Under the pieces are notes generated by a model. The model searched no databases. It was given only the letters and a program-made list of their open reading frames with translations, and was not told the DNA's origin. 64,000 nt of DNA. Source: Rhodococcus sp. SMB37 (lineage in GTDB: Bacteria; Actinomycetota; Actinomycetes; Mycobacteriales; Mycobacteriaceae). The DNA lies in NCBI RefSeq assembly GCF_004345605.1, contig NZ_SLVY01000020.1, positions 1-64,000 on the forward strand. The letters are read 5' to 3'. The translations under genes and the position numbers were made by a program. This document shows, in pieces, positions 25,089 through 33,376 of this stretch (position 1 is its first letter; each line of letters begins with the position of its first letter).

Positions 25089-25928
25089 TTACCCGTCCAC
25101 GAACACATTCGGCTGGTCGTCGTGGACACCGGTGAACATTTCGATCGGGGTCAGGGGTCGCGAGGCAGCCGTGGGCATGATCCCCTCGCGGTGAGCGAGG
25201 TGGGTCATGCTCTCGAGTTGCCCGGAGTAGTCGGTGGGCTGATCGAGCATCCAGAGGATGCCCTCTGCTGCTTCGGAGCTCGGTGCGAAGCCGCTGTGGT
25301 CGACGTCCGGAAGGTTGGCCAGCGTGCCTTCCGATGCGACCGGGGAGTCGATGCGGAAGCAGTTTGCCGCGATGTTATCTGCCGCGAGCTGGCGGGCGAG
25401 ATCGACTGTCATCCGCTCGAGACCTACCTTGGCGATCCCGTAGGACATCAGTCCCGGTACCGGTTTGAGGGCTGCCAGTGAGGACACGTTGAGAATGCGG
25501 CCCTCTCCGGCTGCACGCAGGTGCGGGACGGCGTGGCGGATTGCGATCAGTGGGGCGTCGAGGTCGATCGCCATCACGAGGTCGTGCCGACGCAACGGGA
25601 TGTCGATGTCGCCGACGAACGTGACGCCTGCATTGTTGACGAGGACATCGAGCCGCCCGAGTTCGGCAACGGTCTGCTCGACCATGGCACCGACCTGCTC
25701 GCGGTCCGACAGGTCCACCGGCACGGCAATCGCTGTGCCTCCTCGCGCTCGGATCGTTTCGACGATGTCGTCGAGTGTGCCGGGGGTGCGGCGGGGGTTG
25801 TCTCGCGTGGACCGGGCGGCGCAGGCCACCGCGTAGCCGGCATCGGCCAGTGCGAGGGCTGCGGCCGCTCCGACGCCTCGGCTGGCTCCGGTAACGAGTG
25901 CAACCTGGCCAAGAACAGCATTCTCCAT
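25089..25928 (-). CDS. Short-chain dehydrogenase/reductase
   Basis: 279 residues from the ATG at 25928. Cofactor motif ALVTGASRGVGAAAA, NNAG in DVLVNNAGVTFVG, catalytic Ser in LNVSSLAALK and Tyr-x3-Lys in SYGIAKVGLER are all present, so it is probably an active oxidoreductase. The CAARSTRD turn after the first strand favours NADP. The C-terminal third (PSSEAAEGILWMLDQP onward) is longer than in simple ketoreductases. It is divergent from the other SDR with 93 bases between starts, which contain an imperfect palindrome. Confidence 0.9.
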   Translation of the reverse strand: MENAVLGQVALVTGASRGVGAAAALALADAGYAVACAARSTRDNPRRTPGTLDDIVETIRARGGTAIAVPVDLSDREQVGAMVEQTVAELGRLDVLVNNAGVTFVGDIDIPLRRHDLVMAIDLDAPLIAIRHAVPHLRAAGEGRILNVSSLAALKPVPGLMSYGIAKVGLERMTVDLARQLAADNIAANCFRIDSPVASEGTLANLPDVDHSGFAPSSEAAEGILWMLDQPTDYSGQLESMTHLAHREGIMPTAASRPLTPIEMFTGVHDDQPNVFVDG

Positions 25929-25931
25929 ATT

Positions 25932-25947
25932 CAGAACTATACTTCTG
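25932..25947. promoter_or_regulatory. Imperfect palindrome between divergent SDR genes
   Basis: CAGAACTATACTTCTG is palindromic at 14 of 16 positions and lies 4 bases upstream of the minus-strand SDR start, overlapping a possible TATA-like -10. Candidate operator for a MarR- or TetR-type regulator; the MarR gene at 27243-27704 is the nearest candidate. Confidence 0.35.
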
Positions 25948-26021
25948 GAGGCTGATGAATCAAGGTCGCCGGCTTCCCTGGCCGGTCGAGGCCGAAATCG
26001 ATGAAGAAGGTGGAGCCCCCG

Positions 26022-26831
26022 ATGCGCATCGAACAAGGACAAGTCGCCGTGATCACCGGCGGGGCGAGTGGGATCGGGTACGGCCTCGCGGAGGCCCTCG
26101 TGTCCCGAGGTGTCTCGGTGGTGATCTCCGATATTCGATCGGACGGTCTGGCGGAAGCGGAATCCTCCCTACAGAGCATGGGCGGTGAGGTCACGGCCGT
26201 GCTCGCGGATGTCGCTGACGAGTCCTCCGTTCGTGCGCTCGCCGAGCGGACGATGGAGGTGTACGGACGCGTCGACCTCGTCTGCAACAACGCGGGAACA
26301 GTGTGCCCGGCGGCGCCACTGTGGGAGCAGAGCGCGCAGACGTGGCAGCGGATGATCGACGTCAAGGTGCGCGGTGTGATCCACGGAATCACGGCTTTCG
26401 CACCACTGCTCCTCGAACGGGGCACGGGCCATTTCCTCAACACCGCGTCGTCGGGTGGTCTTGCTCCGCTCTCCGGGCGCACGCCCTACACCGTGACGAT
26501 GCACGCGGTCGTCGGATTGACCGAAACCCTCGATATCGAGCTGAAGGAGGCCGCTCCCGGGCTGGGCGCGACGGTGCTGTGTCCGGGCCTCGTCGACACT
26601 GCGCTCGGGGCGAACTCCGCTGCGCTCGGCGCGATCTCGTTACCCACCGGCGGTGCGCAGCGATCCATGCGCAGTATCGGCGGAGGCAATGTCCTCACAC
26701 CTCGCGAAGTCGCGGAGTCTGCTCTCGCGGCGATCGAGGCGGGACGCGTTCATGTGGCGCCGGGAATCGGCGTCGTGGAACGGGCACGTCGTCGAGTCGA
26801 CGAGTTGCTTGCCGACATCACCGCCGACTGA
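26022..26831 (+). CDS. SDR-family protein lacking the active-site Lys
   Basis: 269 residues from the ATG at 26022 (AGGTGGAG upstream; an ATG at 26001 is the alternative). Rossmann motif AVITGGASGIGYGLAEALV, then VCNNAGTV and Ser in LNTASSGGLA. The Tyr is in TPYTVTMHAVVGLTE, so the normal Tyr-x3-Lys reads Tyr-x3-Met. The substrate loop and C-terminal half otherwise match mycobacterial and rhodococcal SDRs. Either the activity is altered or lost, or it works with another base. Convergent with the thioesterase pseudogene. Confidence 0.85.
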   Translation: MRIEQGQVAVITGGASGIGYGLAEALVSRGVSVVISDIRSDGLAEAESSLQSMGGEVTAVLADVADESSVRALAERTMEVYGRVDLVCNNAGTVCPAAPLWEQSAQTWQRMIDVKVRGVIHGITAFAPLLLERGTGHFLNTASSGGLAPLSGRTPYTVTMHAVVGLTETLDIELKEAAPGLGATVLCPGLVDTALGANSAALGAISLPTGGAQRSMRSIGGGNVLTPREVAESALAAIEAGRVHVAPGIGVVERARRRVDELLADITAD

Positions 26832-26835
26832 TCGA

Positions 26836-27210
26836 TTACCAGGGGCGGCTCGTGGTGAGGTATTCGGCCATCTTCTGACTCTGCTGACGGTGCGCGCGGC
26901 GGGTCTCGGCGCGTTCGTCGCCGAACCTGTTGAGCTGCAGCTCCTCGTCGGACTCCGGCAGTACCGGTGGCACCTGGGCGGGTAGGCCGGCGTCGTCGAT
27001 CGCGACGAACGTCAGGAAGGCGATCCGGCGATCAGCGCTGCGGAGGTCTTCCGCGTCGCTCATCGGCTTCCCGCCGAACAACGTGTTGTGATCGTTGACG
27101 TCATTGGGAAAAACCCTGTTGGTCTTGATGACTCGTGATTCTCGGCATGGTTTGGCCTGCACGCGTGGTCCTTTCGTAGGCGGTGCTCCGGGATCTCCGG
27201 TTGTCTGCAC
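26836..27210 (-). pseudogene. Acyl-CoA thioesterase (YciA-like) with internal deletion
   Basis: A 124-codon frame. The N-terminal part (SRVIKTNRVFPNDVNDHNTLFGGK) is the start of a hot-dog acyl-CoA thioesterase of the YciA/BACH type. The C-terminal part (DRRIAFLTFVAIDDAGLPAQVPPV, then ESDEELQLNRFGDERAE) is its end. Between GGKPM and AEDLRSADRRIA, roughly 70-75 residues of the hot-dog core, including most of the central helix and sheet, are absent without breaking the frame. A protein could still be made but cannot form the fold. Probably in one transcript with the MarR gene upstream. Confidence 0.75.
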
Positions 27211-27242
27211 CTCTCGAGCCTACGACCACGGAGGTCGCATCG

Positions 27243-27704
27243 TTACCGGTCGGTGCGGGAGTGATGCCCCACAAGCTTGGTCAACATCGCAGTGAATTGC
27301 GCACGTTCGTCCGCATCCAGTGGCGCGAACGCCACGTCCTGCACCGCGGTGAGCGTGAGCTCGAGGTCGAACAGCCGGTTCCGTCCTCGGCGGGTGAGGC
27401 TGATGATGTTCCGGCGCCGGTCGCTCGGGTCGGGAGCGCGTTCGACGAAGTGCCGATCGACGAGTGCGTCGACGACGGACACCACGTCGCTGCGATCCAG
27501 ACCGCATCGGCGTCCCAGATCGACCTGGCTGGACGGCCCGTACTCGTCGAGCGCGGCGAGCACTCGGTAATGGTGTCCGCGAGCATCGGAGGCGTCGAGG
27601 CGGTCGAACACGACGCGGTGGATGTGAAGCGCGGCTTGGCTCAGCAGGAAGCTGGGGAGATGCTCGAGTCGGGCCGGACCGGTCGGGGCATCGATGGCGG
27701 GCAT
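27243..27704 (-). CDS. MarR-family transcriptional regulator
   Basis: 153 residues from the ATG at 27704. Winged HTH: HHYRVLAALDEYGPSSQVDLGRRCGLDRSDVVSVVDALVDRHFVER (about 45-90) and wing DPSDRRRNIISLTRRGRNRLFDLE. Dimerising helices lie at both ends. MarR proteins bind palindromes and respond to phenolic or acyl ligands. The thioesterase remnant follows 32 bases downstream on the same strand. A longer open frame to 27827 would overlap the glycosylase gene end and has no similarity. Confidence 0.9.
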   Translation of the reverse strand: MPAIDAPTGPARLEHLPSFLLSQAALHIHRVVFDRLDASDARGHHYRVLAALDEYGPSSQVDLGRRCGLDRSDVVSVVDALVDRHFVERAPDPSDRRRNIISLTRRGRNRLFDLELTLTAVQDVAFAPLDADERAQFTAMLTKLVGHHSRTDR

Positions 27705-27762
27705 GCGACGGAGTCTACGTTCGGCGATGCCTGGGACGAAAGTTCCATGAGGCGCGTCCCTG

Positions 27763-28689
27763 TCACCGTCCGCGGTGGTCGGTGATGGGCGTGCGCGGCC
27801 CGCGTTTCGGCACTCGGGAATACCCACCGGATGCGGCGATCAAGCGCACCGCCCGATAGCGATGAGGACGTAGTGGTTCGAGGTACTCGACCATGCCTTC
27901 GTCGTCGAGCGGTCCGCCGAGCAGCGACCAGCCGACGACGTTCGCCAGGTGAAAGTCGCCCACCGACAGTGCGTCGGCGTCGCCGAACGCGCGCTGCGCG
28001 ACCTCGGCGGCGGTCCACACTCCGATCCCCGGCAGGGTCCTCAGTTTCCGCTGGGCTTCGTCCGGGGGGTCGTCGCACAGGCGCTCGAGACGGTCGGCGA
28101 GCTGCGCGCACCGCACGATCGTGCGCGCCCGGGCCGGGTCGACGTTCGCCTTGTGGAACTCCCACGACGGGATTCGCCGCCACACCTGGGCGCCCGGCGG
28201 AACACACATACCTGTCGGTGCGGGGCCCGGGGCGGGTTCGCCGAAACGGGTGACGAGGCGGCGCCACGATGCGAACGCCGCGACGCCGTGCACCCGTTGT
28301 TCGAGGACGGCCGGGACGAGCGACTCGAAGACGCGTCCGGTGCGTGTGATCCGCAGTGCAGGGAAGCGCCGGTGGGCCTCGACGAGCGCGGGATGTTCGG
28401 GTGCGAAGCCGGACGGGTCGTCATGAGCACCGAGTAGTGCGTGGAGCTGTTCGTGCAGTTCTGCCGAACCGGGGCCCCACAGTTGTGCGCGTGCTCCGTT
28501 CGGACCGTCCTGGGTCAGGCGGTACGTCACCGGACCTGACTCCATCCGAGACACCCGCCACACCGCAGCGCCGTCGGTGCGGTGACATGGATCCCACGCG
28601 CCACGCTGGAGAGGCAGTAGCGTCGACATGAGGTCGACGGGCCATGGCACTCTTATACGGGTGTCCGTGGTGAACGTGGACGTGGGCAC
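27763..28689 (-). CDS. DNA-3-methyladenine glycosylase II-like (AlkA/HhH-GPD) protein
   Basis: 308 residues from the GTG at 28689 (an ATG at 28629 is possible). The HhH-GPD core is clear: LEQRVHGVAAFASWRRLVTRFG, LRTLPGIGVWTAAEVAQRAFGD (helix-hairpin-helix) and the catalytic Asp in SVGDFHLANVVGW. It excises alkylated bases from DNA. The N-terminal third resembles actinobacterial AlkA-type proteins without the AraC part of Ada-AlkA fusions. Divergent from the RNase HI gene; no damage-response operator was recognised. Confidence 0.87.
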   Translation of the reverse strand: MPTSTFTTDTRIRVPWPVDLMSTLLPLQRGAWDPCHRTDGAAVWRVSRMESGPVTYRLTQDGPNGARAQLWGPGSAELHEQLHALLGAHDDPSGFAPEHPALVEAHRRFPALRITRTGRVFESLVPAVLEQRVHGVAAFASWRRLVTRFGEPAPGPAPTGMCVPPGAQVWRRIPSWEFHKANVDPARARTIVRCAQLADRLERLCDDPPDEAQRKLRTLPGIGVWTAAEVAQRAFGDADALSVGDFHLANVVGWSLLGGPLDDEGMVEYLEPLRPHRYRAVRLIAASGGYSRVPKRGPRTPITDHRGR

Positions 28690-28748
28690 CGAATCACCGT
28701 ACGCCCGTGAACGAAACTCGGGTTTAGACGGTGTCGGACGGAAAGGCT

Positions 28749-29285
28749 ATGGTTCGCGACATGATCATCGTGAGCACCGACGGATCCTGTTTGCGCAATC
28801 CCGGTGGCGCCATCGGGTGGGCGTGGGTCAATCACGAAGGCCCCAGTGCATCGGGGGGTGAGCGCTCCGGTACCAATCAGATCGCGGAATTGCGGGCGCT
28901 GCTCGAAGCGCTTCGCGCACATCCCGGTTCCGACCCGATGATCATCGAATCCGATTCCCAGTACGCCATCAAGTGTGCGTCCGAGTGGCTGCCCGGCTGG
29001 AAACGCAAGGGCTGGAAGACGGCCTCGGGTGCCCCGGTGAAGAACCTCGATCTGGTTCGCGACATCGACCGCGAGATCGCCGAGCGCAAGGGGCCAGTGC
29101 GGTTCCGCTGGGTGCGTGGGCACGTCGGCAATCACTTCAACGAGGTCGCCGACAAGCTTGCCGGTGAGGCAGCACGCGAGGCCGCCGCCCGGCCGGGCCC
29201 CATCGAGGTCCCGAAGGTCGCGCCCGCAGCGGTCGAGCCCAAGAATGCCTCGCCCACCGCGGATGCCGAAATGACTCTGTTCTGA
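28749..29285 (+). CDS. rnhA: Ribonuclease HI
   Basis: 178 residues from the ATG at 28749, with GGAAAG just upstream (GTG 28731 and ATG 28761 are alternatives). The four active-site acids are present: Asp11 in STDGSCLRNPGG, Glu47 in AELRAL, Asp69 in IESDSQYA and Asp135 in EVADKLAGE. The basic handle GWKRKGWKT and the GHVGNHFNEVAD loop complete the fold. It cleaves the RNA strand of RNA:DNA hybrids. A roughly 35-residue tail rich in Ala/Pro follows the domain. No ribosomal or CobC-like fusion partner is attached, unlike some actinobacterial RNase H proteins. Confidence 0.92.
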   Translation: MVRDMIIVSTDGSCLRNPGGAIGWAWVNHEGPSASGGERSGTNQIAELRALLEALRAHPGSDPMIIESDSQYAIKCASEWLPGWKRKGWKTASGAPVKNLDLVRDIDREIAERKGPVRFRWVRGHVGNHFNEVADKLAGEAAREAAARPGPIEVPKVAPAAVEPKNASPTADAEMTLF

Positions 29286-29303
29286 GTCCAGCGAACGCTC
29301 TGC

Positions 29304-30059
29304 TCAGTAGTAGACGGCGAGGCGGCCGTTCGGCCCGTCGACGCAGGTGACGGGGGTATCGAACACTCCGGTGAGGACCTCGTCCACCAGGATCTCGTCG
29401 GGGGTCCCGAACTCCACGACCTTGCCGTCCTTCATCGCGCAGATCCGGTCGGCGTAGTGGCCGGCGAAGTTGATGTCGTGGAGCACGATGACCACGGTGC
29501 GCCCGAGTTCGACGGCCACCTTGTGGAGATGCTGCATCATCTGGACCGAGTGCTTCATGTCGAGGTTGTTGAGCGGTTCGTCCAGCAGGATGTAGTCGGT
29601 GTCCTGGCACAGCACCATCGCCACGTAGGCGCGCTGCCGCTGCCCGCCCGAGAGCTGATCCAGGTAGCGGTGCTCGAGGTCGGTGAGGCCGAAGAACTCG
29701 ATGGCCTGGGTGATGGCCTCCTCGTCCTTGCTGGTGAGACGGCCCTTCGAGTGCGGGAACCGGCCGAAACCGACGAGCTGCCGCACCGTCAACCGGGTCA
29801 CGAAGTGGTTCTCCTGGCGAAGCACCGAGACGATCTTCGCGAGGTCCTTCGACTTGGTGCTCGAGACGTCGTAGCCGGCGATCTCGATGGTTCCGGCGTC
29901 GGCGCCGAGCAACCGGCCCACGATCGTCAGCATCGTCGACTTGCCCGCTCCGTTCGGTCCGACGAGGGCTGTGATACCGCCTGCGGGGATGGTCAGGTCG
30001 ATCTCGCCGATCGTGACCGTGCTGCTGTACTCCTTACGGAGTCCCTTGATCTCGATCAT
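29304..30059 (-). CDS. Iron-siderophore ABC importer ATPase
   Basis: 251 residues. Walker A GPNGAGKST, Q-loop SVLRQENHFVTRLTVR, signature LSGGQRQRAYVA, Walker B YILLDEP and switch His in VIVLHDINFAGHYADR are complete. The order and sequence fit FecE/VctC-type ATPases of ferric-siderophore importers. Its ATG overlaps the stop of the upstream permease by four bases, so it is the last gene of the four-gene system reading leftward. The frame continues upstream only within the permease gene. Confidence 0.93.
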   Translation of the reverse strand: MIEIKGLRKEYSSTVTIGEIDLTIPAGGITALVGPNGAGKSTMLTIVGRLLGADAGTIEIAGYDVSSTKSKDLAKIVSVLRQENHFVTRLTVRQLVGFGRFPHSKGRLTSKDEEAITQAIEFFGLTDLEHRYLDQLSGGQRQRAYVAMVLCQDTDYILLDEPLNNLDMKHSVQMMQHLHKVAVELGRTVVIVLHDINFAGHYADRICAMKDGKVVEFGTPDEILVDEVLTGVFDTPVTCVDGPNGRLAVYY

Positions 30060-31138
30060 AATCTGCCCTTCCGGAGGATCACGTAGAGGAAGGCTGTACC
30101 ACCGACGGCCTCGATGATGATGGACACGGCACCCTCGGCGTAGAAGATGTTCTTCAGCACGAAGTAGGCGCCACCGAGGATGACGAATCCGGTCAGGATC
30201 GCCACCGGGAACACGAAGCGGTGGTCGTGTGTGTTCGCGAATTGGTAGGCCAGGGTCGCTACGAGGAAACCGAGGAAGGTCAGGGGGCCGACGAGAGCCG
30301 TGGTGGTGGCCATGAGGACCGACACCAGGAACAGGATGAGGATGATCTCGCGGCGATGGTTCATGCCGAGATTGGTCGTCACATCCTTGCCCAGTGCGAC
30401 GATGTTGAGCCTGCGAGAACGCCACCACAGCGTGCCCGCTGCGGCGACGCAGAGCGGGATCGCCAGAGGTAGGTAGGACGCGTCCGCGTTGGACACCGAG
30501 CCGAACAGCTTGGCGGTGAGAATATCGAACTCGCTGGGCGTGAGCATGCGCTGCATGAACGTCGCGACGGAGCCGAGTCCGCCACCGAGCACGATGCCGA
30601 CCAGCAACATCACCTGCAGGTTCGCGTACTTACCGGACAGCAACCACCCGTAGAGCATCAGCGCGAAGCCGACCATGAGCACCAGCATCAAGGCGAACTG
30701 CGGCACACCCTGGAGCGTCGTCACCCCGACGGCGCCGAGGAAGAAGACAGCAGCGGTCTGAATCGCGACGTAGAGTGCCTCGAACCCCATGATCGACGGC
30801 GTGATGATGCGGTTGTTCGTCGCGGATTGGAACGACACCGTCGCGACTGCCTGGCACACCACGACGAGCAGGATCACGACGAGATTGGTGGCGCGCATCC
30901 GGGTGATCCGCCAGTAACCCGCAGTCCCGAACTGGACCGGATTGTCCCAGGCCACCAATCCCACGGCGATCACGACGGAGAGGAGGGCGAGGACACCCAC
31001 GAGGATCCAGTAGCGACGTTGTTGTCGCACGGTGGAGAAGGCTCCGGTACCTGTGTGTCGTTTCTGCACAGCCGGGGTGGGCGGTGTCACGACGGCCGCA
31101 CCACGATCTGTTGTGACAGGCGCTTGTGTGTCAGGCAT
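30056..31138 (-). CDS. Iron-siderophore ABC importer permease 2
   Basis: 360 residues with about 9-10 membrane helices after a soluble N-terminal 40 residues (Pro/Thr-rich). FecCD-family features include GRITRMRATNLV-type and QSATNNRIITPSIMGFEALYVAIQT near TM2-3, the LGKDVTTNLGMNHRR coupling loop contacting the ATPase, and GPLTFLGFLVATLAYQFANTHDHR. The first permease gene overlaps it by 8 bases. The two permeases make the heterodimeric channel for the siderophore. Confidence 0.9.
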   Translation of the reverse strand: MPDTQAPVTTDRGAAVVTPPTPAVQKRHTGTGAFSTVRQQRRYWILVGVLALLSVVIAVGLVAWDNPVQFGTAGYWRITRMRATNLVVILLVVVCQAVATVSFQSATNNRIITPSIMGFEALYVAIQTAAVFFLGAVGVTTLQGVPQFALMLVLMVGFALMLYGWLLSGKYANLQVMLLVGIVLGGGLGSVATFMQRMLTPSEFDILTAKLFGSVSNADASYLPLAIPLCVAAAGTLWWRSRRLNIVALGKDVTTNLGMNHRREIILILFLVSVLMATTTALVGPLTFLGFLVATLAYQFANTHDHRFVFPVAILTGFVILGGAYFVLKNIFYAEGAVSIIIEAVGGTAFLYVILRKGRL

Positions 31139-32111
31139 TGCGACGGCTCCGGAGAAGCAGGGCGATGAAGACGACGGAGCCGACGACGCCGAGGATCAGC
31201 GACACCGGGATCTCGAACGGCATGATGATCGTCCGGCCGATCAGGTCGCAGACGGTCACGATAGCGATGCCGAGCAGACACACCCACGGGAGGTTGCTGC
31301 GTAGGTCGTCGCCGCGGAACATCGACACGATGTTGGGGACGATCAGCCCGAGGAACGGGAGGGCGCCCACCACCACGGTGACGACGCCGGTGGCGACCGC
31401 GATGAGGCCGGTGCCCAGAAGGATGATGCGGTTGTAGTTCAGGCCGACGTTGGTGGCCACGTCCTCGCCGAGTCCGGCGACCGTGAACCGGTCGGCGACG
31501 ATGAACACAAGGACCGCGACGACGGCGACCACCCAGAGAACTTCGTACTGGCCCTTGATGATCGACGTGAAACTCCCCGCGAACCAGATGCCCAGGCTCT
31601 GGAGTTTGTCGGTCGCGAGGGCGATGTATGTGGTGATGGAACCCACAACAGCGCCGAGCATGATGCCGACGATGGGAACGATCAGCGACGACGACAACTG
31701 CACCCGCCGCAGGAACAGGAAGAAGACCATCGTTCCGATGAAAGCGGCGACGATGGCGCCGATCATCCGGGGCATGAGACCCGCGGTGGGGAAGACGATG
31801 AGCATGATCAACAGGCCCAGGCTCGCCCACTCGGTGGTGCCGGTGGTGGTCGGTTCGACGAAGCGGTTCTGAGTGAGCAGCTGCATGACGAGGCCGGACA
31901 TCGCCATCGCCGCACCGGCCAGTACCAGCGCTATCGTGCGGGGAATCCGGGTGATGCTGAACATCTCCCAGCCGAAGTCGCCGCCGAAGATGTCGAACAC
32001 ACCGGTGAACAGCGACGCGATCAGCAGGACGCCGACCCCGAGGAAGCCCAGGAGGAGTTTCCAGTCGAAGAGCGTGTCCCGAGTCCGGGCGAGTGGAGCT
32101 TGCGTGGTCAT
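31131..32111 (-). CDS. Iron-siderophore ABC importer permease 1
   Basis: 326 residues from the ATG at 32111. FecCD signs: SITRIPRTIALVLAGAAMAMSGLVMQLLTQNRFVEPTTTG near the N-terminus, the coupling loop LGEDVATNVGLNYNR, GALPFLGLIVPNIVSMFRG and LIGRTIIMPFEIPVSLILGVVG. About 10 membrane helices. A hairpin at 32139-32172 separates it from the binding-protein gene. No sequence similarity supports the longer open frame upstream. Confidence 0.92.
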   Translation of the reverse strand: MTTQAPLARTRDTLFDWKLLLGFLGVGVLLIASLFTGVFDIFGGDFGWEMFSITRIPRTIALVLAGAAMAMSGLVMQLLTQNRFVEPTTTGTTEWASLGLLIMLIVFPTAGLMPRMIGAIVAAFIGTMVFFLFLRRVQLSSSLIVPIVGIMLGAVVGSITTYIALATDKLQSLGIWFAGSFTSIIKGQYEVLWVVAVVAVLVFIVADRFTVAGLGEDVATNVGLNYNRIILLGTGLIAVATGVVTVVVGALPFLGLIVPNIVSMFRGDDLRSNLPWVCLLGIAIVTVCDLIGRTIIMPFEIPVSLILGVVGSVVFIALLLRSRRNA

Positions 32112-32138
32112 GTCGTTCTCTGCTCTGTAATCACGTCG

Positions 32139-32172
32139 GCCGTGTGCCTGGCCAGCGGGCCGGGCACACGGC
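32139..32172 (-). terminator. Intercistronic hairpin between siderophore-binding protein and permease genes
   Basis: GCCGTGTGCCTGGCC (32139-32153) pairs with 32158-32172 over 15 bp, one pair being a G-T wobble, with a 4-base AGCG loop. It lies 15 bases after the binding-protein stop and 28 bases before the permease start in transcription order. Probably a partial terminator or 3'-end stabiliser that keeps the binding protein in excess over the permease. Confidence 0.65.
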
Positions 32173-32187
32173 GTTCGACGCTGTGAC

Positions 32188-33192
32188 TCAGTTGTTCTCT
32201 GTGCTCGGTGCCGCGTTCTTCTCGAGCAGGTCCGCAAGCGAGTTGAAGAACTCCGTGTACGTCTGGATGCTCTCGTTGGTGTAGGTGTCGGCGGGCAGGT
32301 AGATGATGTTGCCTTCCTGGACCGCAGGCACGTTCTGCAGTGCGGGAGAGTTCTCGAGTACGGTCGCGGCGGGCTGGTAGCCGGCCTCATCCGAGGCGAC
32401 AGCGGCGTCGCGATCCATGACGATGATCAGGCCCGGGTTGGAGGCGGCGATGGCCTCCACGGAGATGTCGTCGCCCTGGTGGTCGTCGGTTCCTTCAGGA
32501 ACTTCGAGCGCAGCGGTGAGACCGAAGATGTCGAACATGGGACCGATGGTGCGGCCGGTGCTCGGGGCGACATAACCGATTTCGCCGCCGGAGACGATCA
32601 GGCCCATGACGCTCTGCTCGGGCGAGTAGGCGGCCTTGACCCGCGCGATCGACTCGTCGAACGCATCGCTCAGTGCCTGTGCCTCGTCCTGCTTCGAGAA
32701 GATCTCACCGAGGACCGTGACGCCGCGCTTGAGCTCGGTGTCGAACGCCTCATCGTCGCGAGGAGCAACCTCGACGATGGTCGCGTCCGGTGCGAGTTCC
32801 TGGAACTTCTCGCGGTACTGCCCGTAGCGGCCGCCGTTGATGATCAGGTCGGGTTCGACGGCGACAACGGCTTCGAGGTTGGGCTCCCGGTGCGAGCCGA
32901 GATCGATGATGCTCTCGTCCTCCGTGTAGGAGATCGTGTCCGGCATCAGGGTGACTGCGCCTGCGGTGAGAGGGATGCCCCACGTGTCGAGGGTCTCGAA
33001 CGTGCTGTTGTCGGTAGCGACCACGGACTGCGGGGGCACAGTGACCGTCTGGGTGCCGAAGTTGTCCTCCACCGTGATGGTGGTTGCGGCATCGTCGGTG
33101 GTCTCGGTGGCGGGATCACTCGAACATGCAGTCAGGGCCAAGGCAGCCAGTGTGCCGAGGACGGCACCTCGGTACAGGCGGGATGCGTTCAT
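32188..33192 (-). CDS. Ferric-siderophore ABC importer substrate-binding lipoprotein
   Basis: 334 residues from the ATG at 33192 (a TTG is immediately upstream). Signal peptide with lipobox LTAC, Cys23, so it is lipid-anchored outside the membrane. FhuD/TroA-like fold: TITVEDNFGTQTVTVP start, VVATDNSTFETLDTWG, HREPNLEAVVAVEPDLIINGGRY and the C-terminal NVPAVQEGNIIYLPAD. AAGGAAG lies just upstream. An IdeR/DtxR-like box and a TATAAG -10 precede it, so it should be induced in iron starvation. First gene of the importer. Confidence 0.92.
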   Translation of the reverse strand: MNASRLYRGAVLGTLAALALTACSSDPATETTDDAATTITVEDNFGTQTVTVPPQSVVATDNSTFETLDTWGIPLTAGAVTLMPDTISYTEDESIIDLGSHREPNLEAVVAVEPDLIINGGRYGQYREKFQELAPDATIVEVAPRDDEAFDTELKRGVTVLGEIFSKQDEAQALSDAFDESIARVKAAYSPEQSVMGLIVSGGEIGYVAPSTGRTIGPMFDIFGLTAALEVPEGTDDHQGDDISVEAIAASNPGLIIVMDRDAAVASDEAGYQPAATVLENSPALQNVPAVQEGNIIYLPADTYTNESIQTYTEFFNSLADLLEKNAAPSTENN

Positions 33193-33244
33193 CAAACTTC
33201 CTTGCTGCTTGCTTACAAAGGGTTGGGTAAGGCCTTTGGGACAC

Positions 33245-33270
33245 CTTATAAAACGGTTAGCATAACCTAA
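33245..33270 (-). promoter_or_regulatory. IdeR/DtxR-type iron box and -10 element
   Basis: Read on the minus strand, 33270-33252 gives TTAGGTTATGCTAACCGTT. This matches 15 of 19 positions of the IdeR/DtxR consensus TTAGGTTAGSCTAACCTAA. TATAAG (33250-33245) immediately downstream looks like the -10, so repressor binding would block the promoter. The box lies about 60 bases before the siderophore-binding-protein start. Confidence 0.8.
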
Positions 33271-33376
33271 CCCGGAAACTTTGCTAGTCCGGCTTCGGAT
33301 CCGTCCCTGAACTCGTGCTTTCGGCTGGCGGCGGGTGCACGGACGGAAGCCTCATCCACCGCGGTACGGTCGCTGA

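Noticed and set aside
26001-26021. Earlier ATG for the Lys-less SDR
   Set aside because: The ATG at 26022 has a better placed AGGTGGAG and matches the usual distance to the Rossmann motif. The earlier one remains possible.
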